A DNA stretch of 17,158 nucleotides from an uncultured bacterium (GCA_900554385.1 USHE01000015.1:1-17158), one strand, 5' to 3'. Numbered from the stretch's first letter, positions 1 to 6,206 are shown. The notes: generated by a model not told the origin, from the letters alone. Program-made: numbers and translations.

Positions 1-720
1 TCATCCTTCTGCCCGGAACATTTTCAGAATAGTAACAACACATACGGGTTTACATTAGCAGAGGTCTTAGTTACATTAGGAATTATAGGAATTGTTGCGG
101 CAATGACTTTGCCTGCACTTCTTCAAGAACATAGACATAAAATGCTGGAAACAGGGCTGGCAAGATTTTACTCAACAATGAATCAGGCATTTATGGCTTC
201 TGAAATAGAAAATGGAGAACAGCAGTATTGGGAATATAGCGACAGTTCTTGTAAATTTTATGAGAAATACTTGCACAAATACTTAAAAACAATTCGGTAT
301 GAATGCGGATATTATAACAAAAGCGCAAATAGCAGCCCCTCAAAAATGAATGATGACAGGTTTGTCGGGATTTACTTTCCTTCAGGAGATATGGCGGTAT
401 TTTCCTATGGAAAGATTTTTACTTATATGATTAAAGCTAAACGTTACTATGGTGCATATACAGCAATTATGAGCGGAGGACCTAGTGATGACAAAAAACT
501 TTACGGCACTCAATTATTTGTATTTGAAATGAGAGCAGCTTCCCCTGACAAATTTAAGCTTGATGTGAAAAAAACAGGTCTTGAGCCTTTTAATGCCATG
601 AAAAAATATTCAAACCAAGAAATAGAAAATCAATGTATCTCTAATCGAATAAGCTGTACTGAACTTATACGCAGAAACAATTGGAAAATTCCTCAAGACT
701 ATCCATTCACAATAAAATAA
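1..720 (+). CDS. Type IV prepilin-like protein, 5' end outside window
   Basis: The frame is open from base 1, so the true start lies upstream; 239 residues are visible. The class III signal motif reads TYG|FTLAEVLVTLG, with Gly at -1 (codon 16), Phe at +1 and Glu at +5. It is followed by a hydrophobic helix ending in AAMTLPALL. Such proteins are cleaved and N-methylated by prepilin peptidase and assembled into pilus or pseudopilus fibres. At least 16 residues precede the cleavage site, so the leader is longer than the usual 5-8. The C-terminus has a Cys pair (CISNRISC), as in the other pilins here, which suggests a disulphide loop. No assembly genes are nearby, so the exact role (major pilin, minor pilin or pseudopilin) is unknown. 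The class call is firm; the fibre type is not. Confidence 0.85.
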   Translation, partial: SSFCPEHFQNSNNTYGFTLAEVLVTLGIIGIVAAMTLPALLQEHRHKMLETGLARFYSTMNQAFMASEIENGEQQYWEYSDSSCKFYEKYLHKYLKTIRYECGYYNKSANSSPSKMNDDRFVGIYFPSGDMAVFSYGKIFTYMIKAKRYYGAYTAIMSGGPSDDKKLYGTQLFVFEMRAASPDKFKLDVKKTGLEPFNAMKKYSNQEIENQCISNRISCTELIRRNNWKIPQDYPFTIK

Positions 721-747
721 AAAGACCGCTTTAAAAGCGGTCTTTTT
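721..747. terminator. Shared bidirectional rho-independent terminator
   Basis: The hairpin GACCGCTT / AAGCGGTC is flanked by A-runs on the left and T-runs on the right, so it can end transcription from either side. It sits between the prepilin stop (720) and the yajQ stop (749), which converge here. Confidence 0.85.
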
Positions 748-748
748 G

Positions 749-1249
749 CTATCTGTAATTTGTAAACTGCAGAGGATAATCGTACTTTTCTTCATTACTG
801 CGAAGAATTTTGATTACAGCCTGCAAATCATCTTTATCTTTTCCTGAAACCCTCACTTGATCTCCCTGAATTGAGGCTTGAACCTTAATCTTAGACTCTT
901 TTATATCTGCGACAATCTTTTTAGCAAGTTCCTGAGTTAAGCCCTTCTTTAGATTATAAGTCTGTTTTACCCGTCCGCCAAGCGCATTTTCAACACCTTG
1001 TGGATCAAGTATTCTTACACTAATATTCCTTTTCGTAAACTTTGACTGCAAAATATCATAAATATTCCGCAATTTCATATCATCACTGGTTGTAATCACA
1101 ATAGCTTTATCAGAATCAAGTTCAATTTCTGAATTTGAATCTTTTAAATCAAATCTTGAGCCAACTTCTCTTTTTGCCTGATCCACAGCATTCAAAAGCT
1201 CCTGTTTATCAAACTCTGATACTACATCAAAACTGCATTCTTTTGCCAT
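749..1249 (-). CDS. yajQ: YajQ family nucleotide-binding protein (UPF0234)
   Basis: The 166-residue product matches the usual YajQ length of about 160-165. Family landmarks are the N-terminal MAKECSFDVVSEFDKQEL, the RFDLKDSNSEIELD stretch near residues 32-45, and the C-terminal VRVSGKDKDDLQAVI. YajQ proteins are small cytosolic double-ferredoxin-fold proteins; some homologues bind cyclic di-GMP and act with transcription factors, but the role varies and is not shown here. The start is supported by a strong SD (AGGAAGGGGGA) about 8 nt before the ATG. It appears to be monocistronic with its own promoter, although no clear terminator separates it from the gene upstream at 1345-1986. Confidence 0.93.
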   Translation of the reverse strand: MAKECSFDVVSEFDKQELLNAVDQAKREVGSRFDLKDSNSEIELDSDKAIVITTSDDMKLRNIYDILQSKFTKRNISVRILDPQGVENALGGRVKQTYNLKKGLTQELAKKIVADIKESKIKVQASIQGDQVRVSGKDKDDLQAVIKILRSNEEKYDYPLQFTNYR

Positions 1250-1285
1250 AATAAATCCCCCTTCCTACATATATTGTTAGAAGAA

Positions 1286-1314
1286 ATTCTAGCATAAATA
1301 CGCCGCAACGACAA
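1286..1314 (-). promoter_or_regulatory. Candidate sigma-70 promoter for yajQ
   Basis: On the minus strand, TTGTCG (-35, 1309-1314) is followed after 17 bp by TAGAAT (-10, 1286-1291). The -10 is preceded by TGC, giving an extended -10. Transcription would start near 1279, about 30 nt before the yajQ ATG. Confidence 0.6.
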
Positions 1315-1344
1315 GCCTGAATACGATTATTGAACACTTGCTTT

Positions 1345-1986
1345 CTATTTATCAGGCATAATTATTTTATCTGGCACTAAAACCTCAGGTTTTGGCTCTG
1401 TATGCTTTGGAGGTTCTAAAAGCCCCTTTATTTGCGGGTTTTCAGATTTTTGTCCGTGCTTAAATATTTTATTAAAGCCTTTTTTAATCGCACGGAATGG
1501 TGCAGCTACCCAGTTTCCAAGTTTTTTAAACCCTTTGCCAAGTGCTTTAAATGGCATTGTTATTAAATGTCCAAAAGTCTTAAACCCGCTCTTTATTTTA
1601 TTACCGACACGTCCTAAAAACGAAGTACTTTTTGAGCCGGCAGCGACACAGGCTGATTTTGTTGATTTTCCAGCCTTTTTAACAGGTGCCGAAATTGCCC
1701 TGCCCATTGCTTTAAAGTTGAAACCGCCCTTAAATAACATGGCAGTCGCAGTACCAATGCCGGCAAGCACTGCTAGAGATGTCCAAAAAGCATTTCGTTC
1801 TTCCTTGTCTTTTTGTTTCATTACCAAGAATTTATCACCGTCAGGCTGGGCAGCAAGCCTCATTCCGCCAAGCATATTTGTCGGATACATTCCTGTTGTC
1901 ACTGGCAGACCAAACGACGGCAGCATTCCATTATTACTGCTTATCAAGTCTTGATACATAAATGGGTTCATATCCGGTGAATTCAT
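1345..1986 (-). CDS. Lysine-rich membrane-anchored protein, unknown function
   Basis: I do not recognise a named family for this 213-residue protein. The N-terminal ~55 residues are Met/Pro/Gly/Asn-rich and contain MYQDLISSNNGMLP. A probable single membrane helix covers about residues 68-86 (WTSLAVLAGIGTATAMLF). From about 90 to 180 it is very basic, with repeated amphipathic units such as MPFKALGKGFKKLGNW and APFRAIKKGFNKIFKHG. The tail is Pro-rich (LLEPPKHTEPKPEVLVPDK). The ATG has an SD (GGAGT, 7 nt spacing). It lies 21 bp downstream of the 72-aa gene, with which it shares the N-terminal motif, so the two are probably co-transcribed. The basic repeats could bind membranes or nucleic acid, but this is only inference. 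Confidence 0.8.
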   Translation of the reverse strand: MNSPDMNPFMYQDLISSNNGMLPSFGLPVTTGMYPTNMLGGMRLAAQPDGDKFLVMKQKDKEERNAFWTSLAVLAGIGTATAMLFKGGFNFKAMGRAISAPVKKAGKSTKSACVAAGSKSTSFLGRVGNKIKSGFKTFGHLITMPFKALGKGFKKLGNWVAAPFRAIKKGFNKIFKHGQKSENPQIKGLLEPPKHTEPKPEVLVPDKIIMPDK

Positions 1987-2007
1987 TATATTACTCCATA
2001 TTTTCGA

Positions 2008-2226
2008 CTACATTGTCGTAACAAGTGTTATCAACAAAAACCAAAAGCCTCCGGCTTTTTCCAATAGATTAATGTCTATATGTTTTTGATTTTTTAGTTT
2101 AATTGTGTTTTCTTTCACATTTTTTGGCTGTTCTAACTCTGTTACCAACGGAACTGAACCTAGAGAACAATCCGCTAAATCCTGATACATCAACGATGAT
2201 GCAAAATAATTTTCCCAATCCTGCAT
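2008..2226 (-). CDS. Small protein with C-terminal hydrophobic tail, unknown function
   Basis: This 72-residue protein has no family I recognise. The start chosen is the ATG at 2226, preceded by GGGGAT about 10 nt upstream; the frame stays open 17 codons further up, but that part crosses a likely regulatory palindrome. Residues 13-26 read MYQDLADCSLGSVP, matching the spacing of MYQDLISSNNGMLP in the next gene. Residues 59-72 (GGFWFLLITLVTTM) are hydrophobic and reach the C-terminus, so it may be tail-anchored or a small membrane protein. It is first in a probable two-gene unit with 1345-1986. Confidence 0.65.
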   Translation of the reverse strand: MQDWENYFASSLMYQDLADCSLGSVPLVTELEQPKNVKENTIKLKNQKHIDINLLEKAGGFWFLLITLVTTM

Positions 2227-2263
2227 ATTCTTATCCCCAAATTTTTCCCAACATATATATAAA

Positions 2264-2275
2264 GTGTAAATACAC
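2264..2275. promoter_or_regulatory. Short palindrome upstream of the small membrane gene pair
   Basis: GTGTA-AA-TACAC is a perfect 5-bp inverted repeat 38 bp upstream of the ATG at 2226. It lies in AT-rich DNA where a promoter for the pair would be expected, so it may be an operator. It is short enough to be chance. Confidence 0.3.
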
Positions 2276-2329
2276 ATAAAAATTTACCTATTAAAAAAAA
2301 ATATTAAGATTTGTAAATTTTACACAAAA

Positions 2330-2357
2330 TAAAAAACGACTTTAGGTAAAAAGTCGT
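2330..2357 (-). terminator. Rho-independent terminator after the 332-aa gene
   Basis: Read on the minus strand, an 8-bp stem (ACGACTTT / AAAGTCGT, loop of 6) is followed by a run of six T. It lies 86 bp past the stop of the 2443-3441 gene and closes that transcript before the small-gene pair. Confidence 0.8.
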
Positions 2358-2442
2358 AAGGAAAAAGGGAAAGGAAATTTATATATATCTTTGTTGCGGT
2401 ATTTATCCGTTTGTATAGATAATACCGATTTTTGTTTTTTTA

Positions 2443-3441
2443 CTAACCGAAGGTTTTGAATGTACTTTCGGTATTCTTTTCGATTACTTTTGATACTGCA
2501 TCCATTTCGGTTGAGATTGCGTCCTGTTCCGTATCTAACTGTTTCAAGCGCAATTCTAAGTTCTTATCTTCTGCCTGAATTATTTCTATCTTGGCATTGA
2601 TATCCTGGATTGCCTGATCATATAAGTATTTTTCGTGTTCATACTGATTCATTGCATCATTATACATATCCTGATCGGTTTCCGTCGAAGTCGTCAACGA
2701 ATACGTTACCATATTGCCATCTCCGTCCGGGATACTTATTGATATAAATCTGCCTGACGTATCTTTTTCTACCTGACAATCTTCGATTGCTTTATGTTCT
2801 TCTGTCTTTTTATCACTGCCGATTGTATAGCAATTGATATTTGACAATGAATTTCCGTTCGCATCATAGGTTGCTGCGTCACAATCTGCTTTCTTGTAGA
2901 AATAAGGGGTTTCTTTGCCGGTTGTTGTATCTGTCACATAACGGACTAACCACTGATCTGCTGCGGTGCCGTATTTTGCTTCCAACAACGCACCCCAGGC
3001 TTTTTCTTCTTCTTGTTTCTTTTTCTGCAAGTCTGCATTGTCTGCTAATGCAGGATCAGGATCGCCTAATTTTCTTAATTTATTCGCACCGATTGAATAT
3101 TCGCCGCCTACTTTTGTTACTATGCTTGATGATGCTGCTACTGGAGCAAAGTCATCTTGCCAGTGGGATAAATAACTTACGGTATATTTCCCGCCTGGTT
3201 GTGCGATTAACGCTGTTATCTGGTTAGTTAATGCCCCATCTTCAAATGTGTATACTGTTTTTGTATAGCTGTCGACTGACGGTGGAACCGGTACTGTCAT
3301 ACCGAGAAGGTCGTTGTAATAGTTTGCCGATTGGTTCGCCAATGCCGTACGCTGTTGGTTCACTTGCTGGCCTTCATATTCAACGTTAGTTTTTCGTGCC
3401 GTCAGGCCCAAAAATCTAGCTTGTGATGCTGCCATTCCCAT
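2443..3441 (-). CDS. Lineage-type protein with conserved helical ends (MGMAASQARFLGLTARK), unknown function
   Basis: This 332-residue soluble protein has no signal peptide or membrane helix. The N-terminal ~50 residues look like a conserved helix (SQARFLGLTARKTNVEYEG, then QQVNQQRTALANQSANYYND), followed by the Pro-rich turn TVPVPPSVDSY. The middle is variable-looking, with an acidic/Lys-rich stretch near 140-147 and an NG/GDG-rich region. Residues ~268-332 form a coiled coil ending VIEKNTESTFKTFG. Conserved helical ends around a variable centre recall axial proteins of flagella and related secretion systems, but no sequence match is claimed. I recall similar N-termini in gut Melainabacteria proteins of unknown function. 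The gene is visibly less AT-rich than its neighbours. The SD is AGGAAAGGAACGG, 12 nt or more before the ATG. It forms a single-gene unit with its own promoter and terminator. Confidence 0.85.
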   Translation of the reverse strand: MGMAASQARFLGLTARKTNVEYEGQQVNQQRTALANQSANYYNDLLGMTVPVPPSVDSYTKTVYTFEDGALTNQITALIAQPGGKYTVSYLSHWQDDFAPVAASSSIVTKVGGEYSIGANKLRKLGDPDPALADNADLQKKKQEEEKAWGALLEAKYGTAADQWLVRYVTDTTTGKETPYFYKKADCDAATYDANGNSLSNINCYTIGSDKKTEEHKAIEDCQVEKDTSGRFISISIPDGDGNMVTYSLTTSTETDQDMYNDAMNQYEHEKYLYDQAIQDINAKIEIIQAEDKNLELRLKQLDTEQDAISTEMDAVSKVIEKNTESTFKTFG

Positions 3442-3545
3442 GACTCTCGACCGTTCCTTTCCTTGTCGTTTACTGCTTACATGTTCTCTTACGGCTACTT
3501 CTTATGATTTCTTTAAAAAATACTTGCTAAAAATGCAAAAAAGCC

Positions 3546-3575
3546 CCCAACCCATCCTATCCTATCCTATCCTAT
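3546..3575. repeat. Pentanucleotide tandem repeat with G-rich minus strand
   Basis: Four exact CCTAT units (3556-3575) follow the C-rich stretch CCCCCAACCCAT. On the minus strand this reads as four GG runs separated by ATA, then GGG and GGGGG. It lies 105-135 bp upstream of the 332-aa gene, at the predicted 5' end of its transcript. Confidence 0.9.
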
Positions 3576-3580
3576 GAGGC

Positions 3581-3609
3581 ATTATAACTGGGATACAGCC
3601 AATTGACAC
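3581..3609 (-). promoter_or_regulatory. Candidate sigma-70 promoter for the 332-aa gene
   Basis: GTGTCA (-35, 3604-3609) is followed after 17 bp by a perfect TATAAT (-10, 3581-3586) on the minus strand. The start point would be near 3574-3575, so the ATAGG repeat would begin the ~130-nt leader. Confidence 0.65.
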
Positions 3610-3647
3610 ATCCCTTCACAAATATTTACATTTGTAAAACTTTAACT

Positions 3648-3676
3648 AAAAAAGACACCCGTAAATAACGAATGTC
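3648..3676 (-). terminator. Rho-independent terminator of rpmI-rplT
   Basis: On the minus strand, GACATTCGT pairs with ACGGGTGTC (two G-U pairs, loop of 5), followed by six T. It begins 37 bp past the rplT stop. Confidence 0.85.
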
Positions 3677-3712
3677 TTTTTAATTTTATTAATCTGCATT
3701 TTAACAGCAAAA

Positions 3713-4063
3713 CTACTTAGCAGCTTTAACAGTTTCGAAAATCACATCGAACGCTTCTTTATCGTTTACTGCGAGTTCAGCAAGCATTTTTCTGTTAACT
3801 AAGATGTTAGCTTTTTTGCAAGCGTTAACGAATCTTGAGTAGCTCATTCCGCGTTCTCTAACAGCCGCATTTATTCTAACAATCCATAATCTTCTCATAT
3901 TACGTTTTGTAGTGCGTCTGTCTCTGTAAGCATATTTCAAAGCTTTCATAACAGCGATATTAGCTACTTTAAAAATTCTGCTTCTTGCACCAATAAAGCC
4001 TTTAGCAAGTTTTAATATTTTTTTATGTCTGTTGCGACTAACATTACCACGTTTAATTCTCAT
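3713..4063 (-). CDS. rplT: 50S ribosomal protein L20
   Basis: This 116-residue protein has the full L20 length and signature: the basic N-terminal MRIKRGNVSRNRHKKILKLA, GFIGARSR, the YAYRDRRTTKRNMRRLWIVR block near 45-64, and NRKMLAELA near the C-terminus. L20 binds 23S rRNA early in 50S assembly and in several bacteria represses its own operon. The gene lies 9 bp after rpmI, and its SD (AGGAG) overlaps the rpmI stop codon, indicating translational coupling. infC, often upstream of this pair, is absent here. Confidence 0.98.
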   Translation of the reverse strand: MRIKRGNVSRNRHKKILKLAKGFIGARSRIFKVANIAVMKALKYAYRDRRTTKRNMRRLWIVRINAAVRERGMSYSRFVNACKKANILVNRKMLAELAVNDKEAFDVIFETVKAAK

Positions 4064-4072
4064 TTTTTGCTC

Positions 4073-4282
4073 CTATCTTGAATACTTCTTGTATGGTAAC
4101 TCTTTAGATACCAATTTTAAGTGTGAATCTGATACAGAAACCATTTTGAAAATCTTACGTTTTCTGGATTCTGATTTGTGTTGGAGCAAGTGGCCTATAC
4201 CTGCTTGTCTTTTCATAATCTTACCTGTTGCAGTTACTTTGTAACGCTTTGCAGCAGATTTGTGAGTTTTCAATTTTGGCAT
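4073..4282 (-). CDS. rpmI: 50S ribosomal protein L35
   Basis: L35 of 69 residues, starting MPKLKTHKSAAKRYKVTATG, with the conserved HLLQHKSESRKRK and a basic tail. The start at 4282 is fixed by the SD AGGAG about 6 nt upstream and by the family N-terminus; an in-frame extension to 4333 is not family-like. It is a component of the large ribosomal subunit and the first gene of the rpmI-rplT operon, behind a promoter with a ~68-nt structured leader. Confidence 0.97.
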   Translation of the reverse strand: MPKLKTHKSAAKRYKVTATGKIMKRQAGIGHLLQHKSESRKRKIFKMVSVSDSHLKLVSKELPYKKYSR

Positions 4283-4314
4283 TTTCTTCTCCTTTTTGAT
4301 TAAGTAGTTACTGA

Positions 4315-4347
4315 GAAATTTCAGGCATACCAAAGCCGTAAAATTTC
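4315..4347 (-). promoter_or_regulatory. Folded leader upstream of rpmI-rplT
   Basis: In the predicted leader RNA, GAAATTT pairs with AAATTTC (7 bp) and encloses a second short stem GGC/GCC. It lies between the promoter and the rpmI SD, where L20-responsive leaders occur in other bacteria. There is no sequence match to a known leader class; the regulatory role is inferred from position and fold. Confidence 0.35.
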
Positions 4348-4356
4348 CGTAAGAGT

Positions 4357-4385
4357 ATTGTAATACACAGAAAAACTATTTGCAA
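4357..4385 (-). promoter_or_regulatory. Sigma-70 promoter of rpmI-rplT
   Basis: TTGCAA (4380-4385) and TACAAT (4357-4362) are separated by exactly 17 bp on the minus strand. This gives a start near 4350 and a ~68-nt leader. It starts only 8 bp beyond the stop of the XRE gene. Confidence 0.75.
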
Positions 4386-4392
4386 GCAAATA

Positions 4393-4617
4393 TTAATTTT
4401 CGTTATCAAAGTTTGTCAAATCACTAACTGTCGTATCAAGAGCCGCTGCAAAATCAATCAGGGTATCCAGAGATGGCTTTGAAAACGCGACCTCGATTTT
4501 CCCCATAAAATTCAGAGAAATATCCATTTTGTCCGCAAGCTGCTGCTGAGTAAGCCCGAGAGCTTTGCGTCTTAGTTTAATATTTTTCCCTAACTTTGCA
4601 TAAAAATCCGAAGTCAT
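4393..4617 (-). CDS. Small XRE-family helix-turn-helix repressor-like protein
   Basis: At 74 residues, this is essentially a single HTH_3 domain (about residues 8-66). It includes GKNIKLRRKALGLTQQQLAD, the recognition-helix region ISLNFMGKIEVAFSKPS, and DTLIDFAAALDTTVSDL. There is no ligand or protease domain, so it likely acts as a dimeric DNA-binding switch. No SD precedes the ATG. One TACGTA-ended palindrome overlaps the start codon and a second lies 34 bp upstream, between it and the divergent pilin gene. The simplest reading is autoregulation plus control of the pilin, which is inference from layout. A TATACA box 8 nt before the ATG would give a leaderless mRNA. Confidence 0.88.
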   Translation of the reverse strand: MTSDFYAKLGKNIKLRRKALGLTQQQLADKMDISLNFMGKIEVAFSKPSLDTLIDFAAALDTTVSDLTNFDNEN

Positions 4618-4635
4618 ACGTACAGTGTATACGTA
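4617..4635. promoter_or_regulatory. Operator-like palindrome over the XRE start codon
   Basis: This 19-bp site has TACGTA at both ends (TACGTACAGTGTATACGTA). The last base of the XRE ATG, seen on the plus strand, is its first position. It matches the length and ends of the 4651-4669 site; its centre is imperfect. Confidence 0.55.
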
Positions 4636-4650
4636 AACTTTTATTAAATA

Positions 4651-4669
4651 TACGTACTATTAGTACGTA
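4651..4669. promoter_or_regulatory. Perfect operator-like palindrome between XRE and pilin
   Basis: TACGTACT-ATT-AGTACGTA is a perfect 8-bp inverted repeat with a 3-bp centre. It is centred 34 bp from the first site, about three helical turns. It would overlap the -35 region of a pilin promoter whose -10 is TATTAT at 4678-4683. Confidence 0.65.
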
Positions 4670-4702
4670 ATATATGGTATTATAAATTTGGAGGACTTAA
4701 AC

Positions 4703-5410
4703 ATGAAAAAAGCATTTACTTTAGCGGAAGTTTTGATTACGTTGGGTATTATTGGTATTGTTGCTGCGATGACTTTGCCGACTCTTATCAATAACAGCAG
4801 AAATAAAGAATTAAAAACAGGCTTACTTAAATCATACTCCATTTTAAATCAAGCCCTGGATATGTATCAAGCAGAAACAGGAGAACGATTAAAACCAGGC
4901 GATGCCGCTAATTGGGAAGAAATGAGAGATATATTTATTTTAAAATATTTCAAAATTATAAAAAACTGCGGCAGAGGATATCTAAATGGGTCATGTGTTC
5001 TTAACAATGGTTGGGGGCAAGAAGGAAATTCCGAAACCTATAAGACCTTAACCGGCAATACGATAAGTTTACATCAGTTTGATGACGGTCAATACGTTTT
5101 ACCTGATGGCACATTGATGCTGCTAGAATATAGCATATCAACAGCAACTGTAGATTTATGTGTATCCGAATTTTATATAAGTTTTGACGTAAACGGCTTC
5201 AACAAAAGACCTAACAAACTTGGTGTCGATTTATTTACATTTCAAATTGACAGAAAAGGAAAACTATTACCGATGGGCGCAGAGGGAACAACCTTTTATT
5301 CTGCTAACGATGACTACTGCTCTAAAAGCTCTGGCAACAATCTAAACGGAATAGGCTGCACATACAAAGCCTTAACAGATAAAGATTACTTTAAAAATTT
5401 ACCTAAGTAA
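4703..5410 (+). CDS. Type IV prepilin-like protein
   Basis: A complete prepilin of 235 residues. Its four-residue leader MKKA is cut before FTLAEVLITLG (Ala at -1 rather than the usual Gly), followed by a hydrophobic helix to about residue 27. The globular part carries DVNGFNKRPN followed by GVDLFTF, a motif seen in pseudopilin/minor-pilin-like proteins of this kind. The C-terminus has DDYCSKSSG...GIGCTY, a Cys pair like that of the other two pilins. The ATG at 4703 is chosen because GGAGG lies 8 nt upstream; an in-frame TTG at 4688 has no SD. The divergent XRE gene and intervening palindromes suggest dedicated control. It converges on the MBL gene with an 8-bp overlap and no terminator between. 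Confidence 0.92.
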   Translation: MKKAFTLAEVLITLGIIGIVAAMTLPTLINNSRNKELKTGLLKSYSILNQALDMYQAETGERLKPGDAANWEEMRDIFILKYFKIIKNCGRGYLNGSCVLNNGWGQEGNSETYKTLTGNTISLHQFDDGQYVLPDGTLMLLEYSISTATVDLCVSEFYISFDVNGFNKRPNKLGVDLFTFQIDRKGKLLPMGAEGTTFYSANDDYCSKSSGNNLNGIGCTYKALTDKDYFKNLPK

Positions 5411-6206
5411 GCTCTTTCCAGCTATATTTCTGACCTGTTGAAACATCCTCAATTTTTACATACTTAGAAAGAATTATTTTCGCTTCAAGATCTGTGCAGT
5501 GACATGGGAAAATTCGCTGTACATTCTGGTTACGCAAATATACGCCAAGCCTGTTAATTTCTTCTTCCTCTTTGTTAATTAGGTATAATCCGCCTATTAC
5601 TGTATTAATTCGATTAATGCCTGTTACATATTTTGCGTGTTCTATGATATTATCAATACCGCTGTGAGAACAACCTGATATAATTACCAGTCCATCTTCT
5701 GATTTATAAACCAATGCAGATTCATCGGGTGAATAATCAGACGTAACATTCTGCGGACGAGGAATTTCACCCAGATACATCAATTTATGAGTAATTGGCA
5801 TTGGCTTATTAGTTAGAATAAGATTGAAAAATTTATCCATTTCCGCTTTTGAGAGATGAAAGGCTTCATTATCCAGTATATTACTATCTTTTGGTTTAAA
5901 CACATCAGGATGTGCAATAATATTCTTTGCAGGAAAATCTATCCCGACGTACTCAAACTTTCTATATAAGGACTGCAGACGCATTAGCCCGCCAACATGG
6001 TCAAAATGGCTATGTGATAAAACAATATCCGTAACATTTGCCAAATCTACCTGCATATTGTATGCATTTTTAATAAAGGCATCAGTAGTTCCACAATCAA
6101 ACAGCAGCTTGGTATCATAATCTTCTATAAAAAAAGATAGACCATGCTCTGATATAAGGCAGCTGCCCGCCTTTGAATTATTATCGACCAACACAGACAA
6201 TTCCAT
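5403..6206 (-). CDS. Metallo-beta-lactamase-fold hydrolase, COG1237-like
   Basis: A 267-residue cytosolic protein with MBL-fold landmarks: LLFDCGTTDAF (34-44), the metal motif HSHFDH (65-70), SGCSHSGIDN (177-186) and PCHCTDLE (234-241). GCSHSG plus a C-terminal HCT is characteristic of COG1237, annotated as 7,8-dihydropterin-6-methyl-4-(ribofuranosyl)-aminobenzene-5'-phosphate synthase-like; the substrate in bacteria is uncertain. Where this family usually has GGFHL, the protein reads GGLYL (205-209), so a His is Tyr. No clear SD precedes the ATG. The 3' end overlaps the convergent pilin gene. The fold is sure, the substrate unknown. Confidence 0.9.
   Translation of the reverse strand: MELSVLVDNNSKAGSCLISEHGLSFFIEDYDTKLLFDCGTTDAFIKNAYNMQVDLANVTDIVLSHSHFDHVGGLMRLQSLYRKFEYVGIDFPAKNIIAHPDVFKPKDSNILDNEAFHLSKAEMDKFFNLILTNKPMPITHKLMYLGEIPRPQNVTSDYSPDESALVYKSEDGLVIISGCSHSGIDNIIEHAKYVTGINRINTVIGGLYLINKEEEEINRLGVYLRNQNVQRIFPCHCTDLEAKIILSKYVKIEDVSTGQKYSWKELT

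Noticed and set aside
1250..1344. tRNA or small RNA gene in the gap upstream of yajQ
   Set aside because: No cloverleaf or strong hairpin was seen; the gap is explained by the yajQ promoter.
1535..1954. 139-codon plus-strand frame opposite the lysine-rich gene
   Set aside because: It is a shadow of the minus-strand gene, which has an SD, a membrane helix and a coherent repeat pattern; this frame has none of these.
2043..2060. Terminator-like hairpin AAAAGCC-TCC-GGCTTTTT
   Set aside because: It lies inside the 72-aa gene and encodes its KAGGFW stretch. It has only three G-C pairs, and on the coding strand it would cut the transcript before the end of the gene.
3555..3575. CRISPR-like repeat
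   Set aside because: Four contiguous 5-bp units without spacers are a simple tandem repeat.
3603..3608. TTGACA on the plus strand as a -35 box
   Set aside because: No good -10 follows at 16-18 bp, and no plus-strand gene lies downstream.
4283..4333. 17-residue N-terminal extension of L35
   Set aside because: L35 proteins start at MPKLKTH-type sequence, and a good SD lies directly before that ATG.
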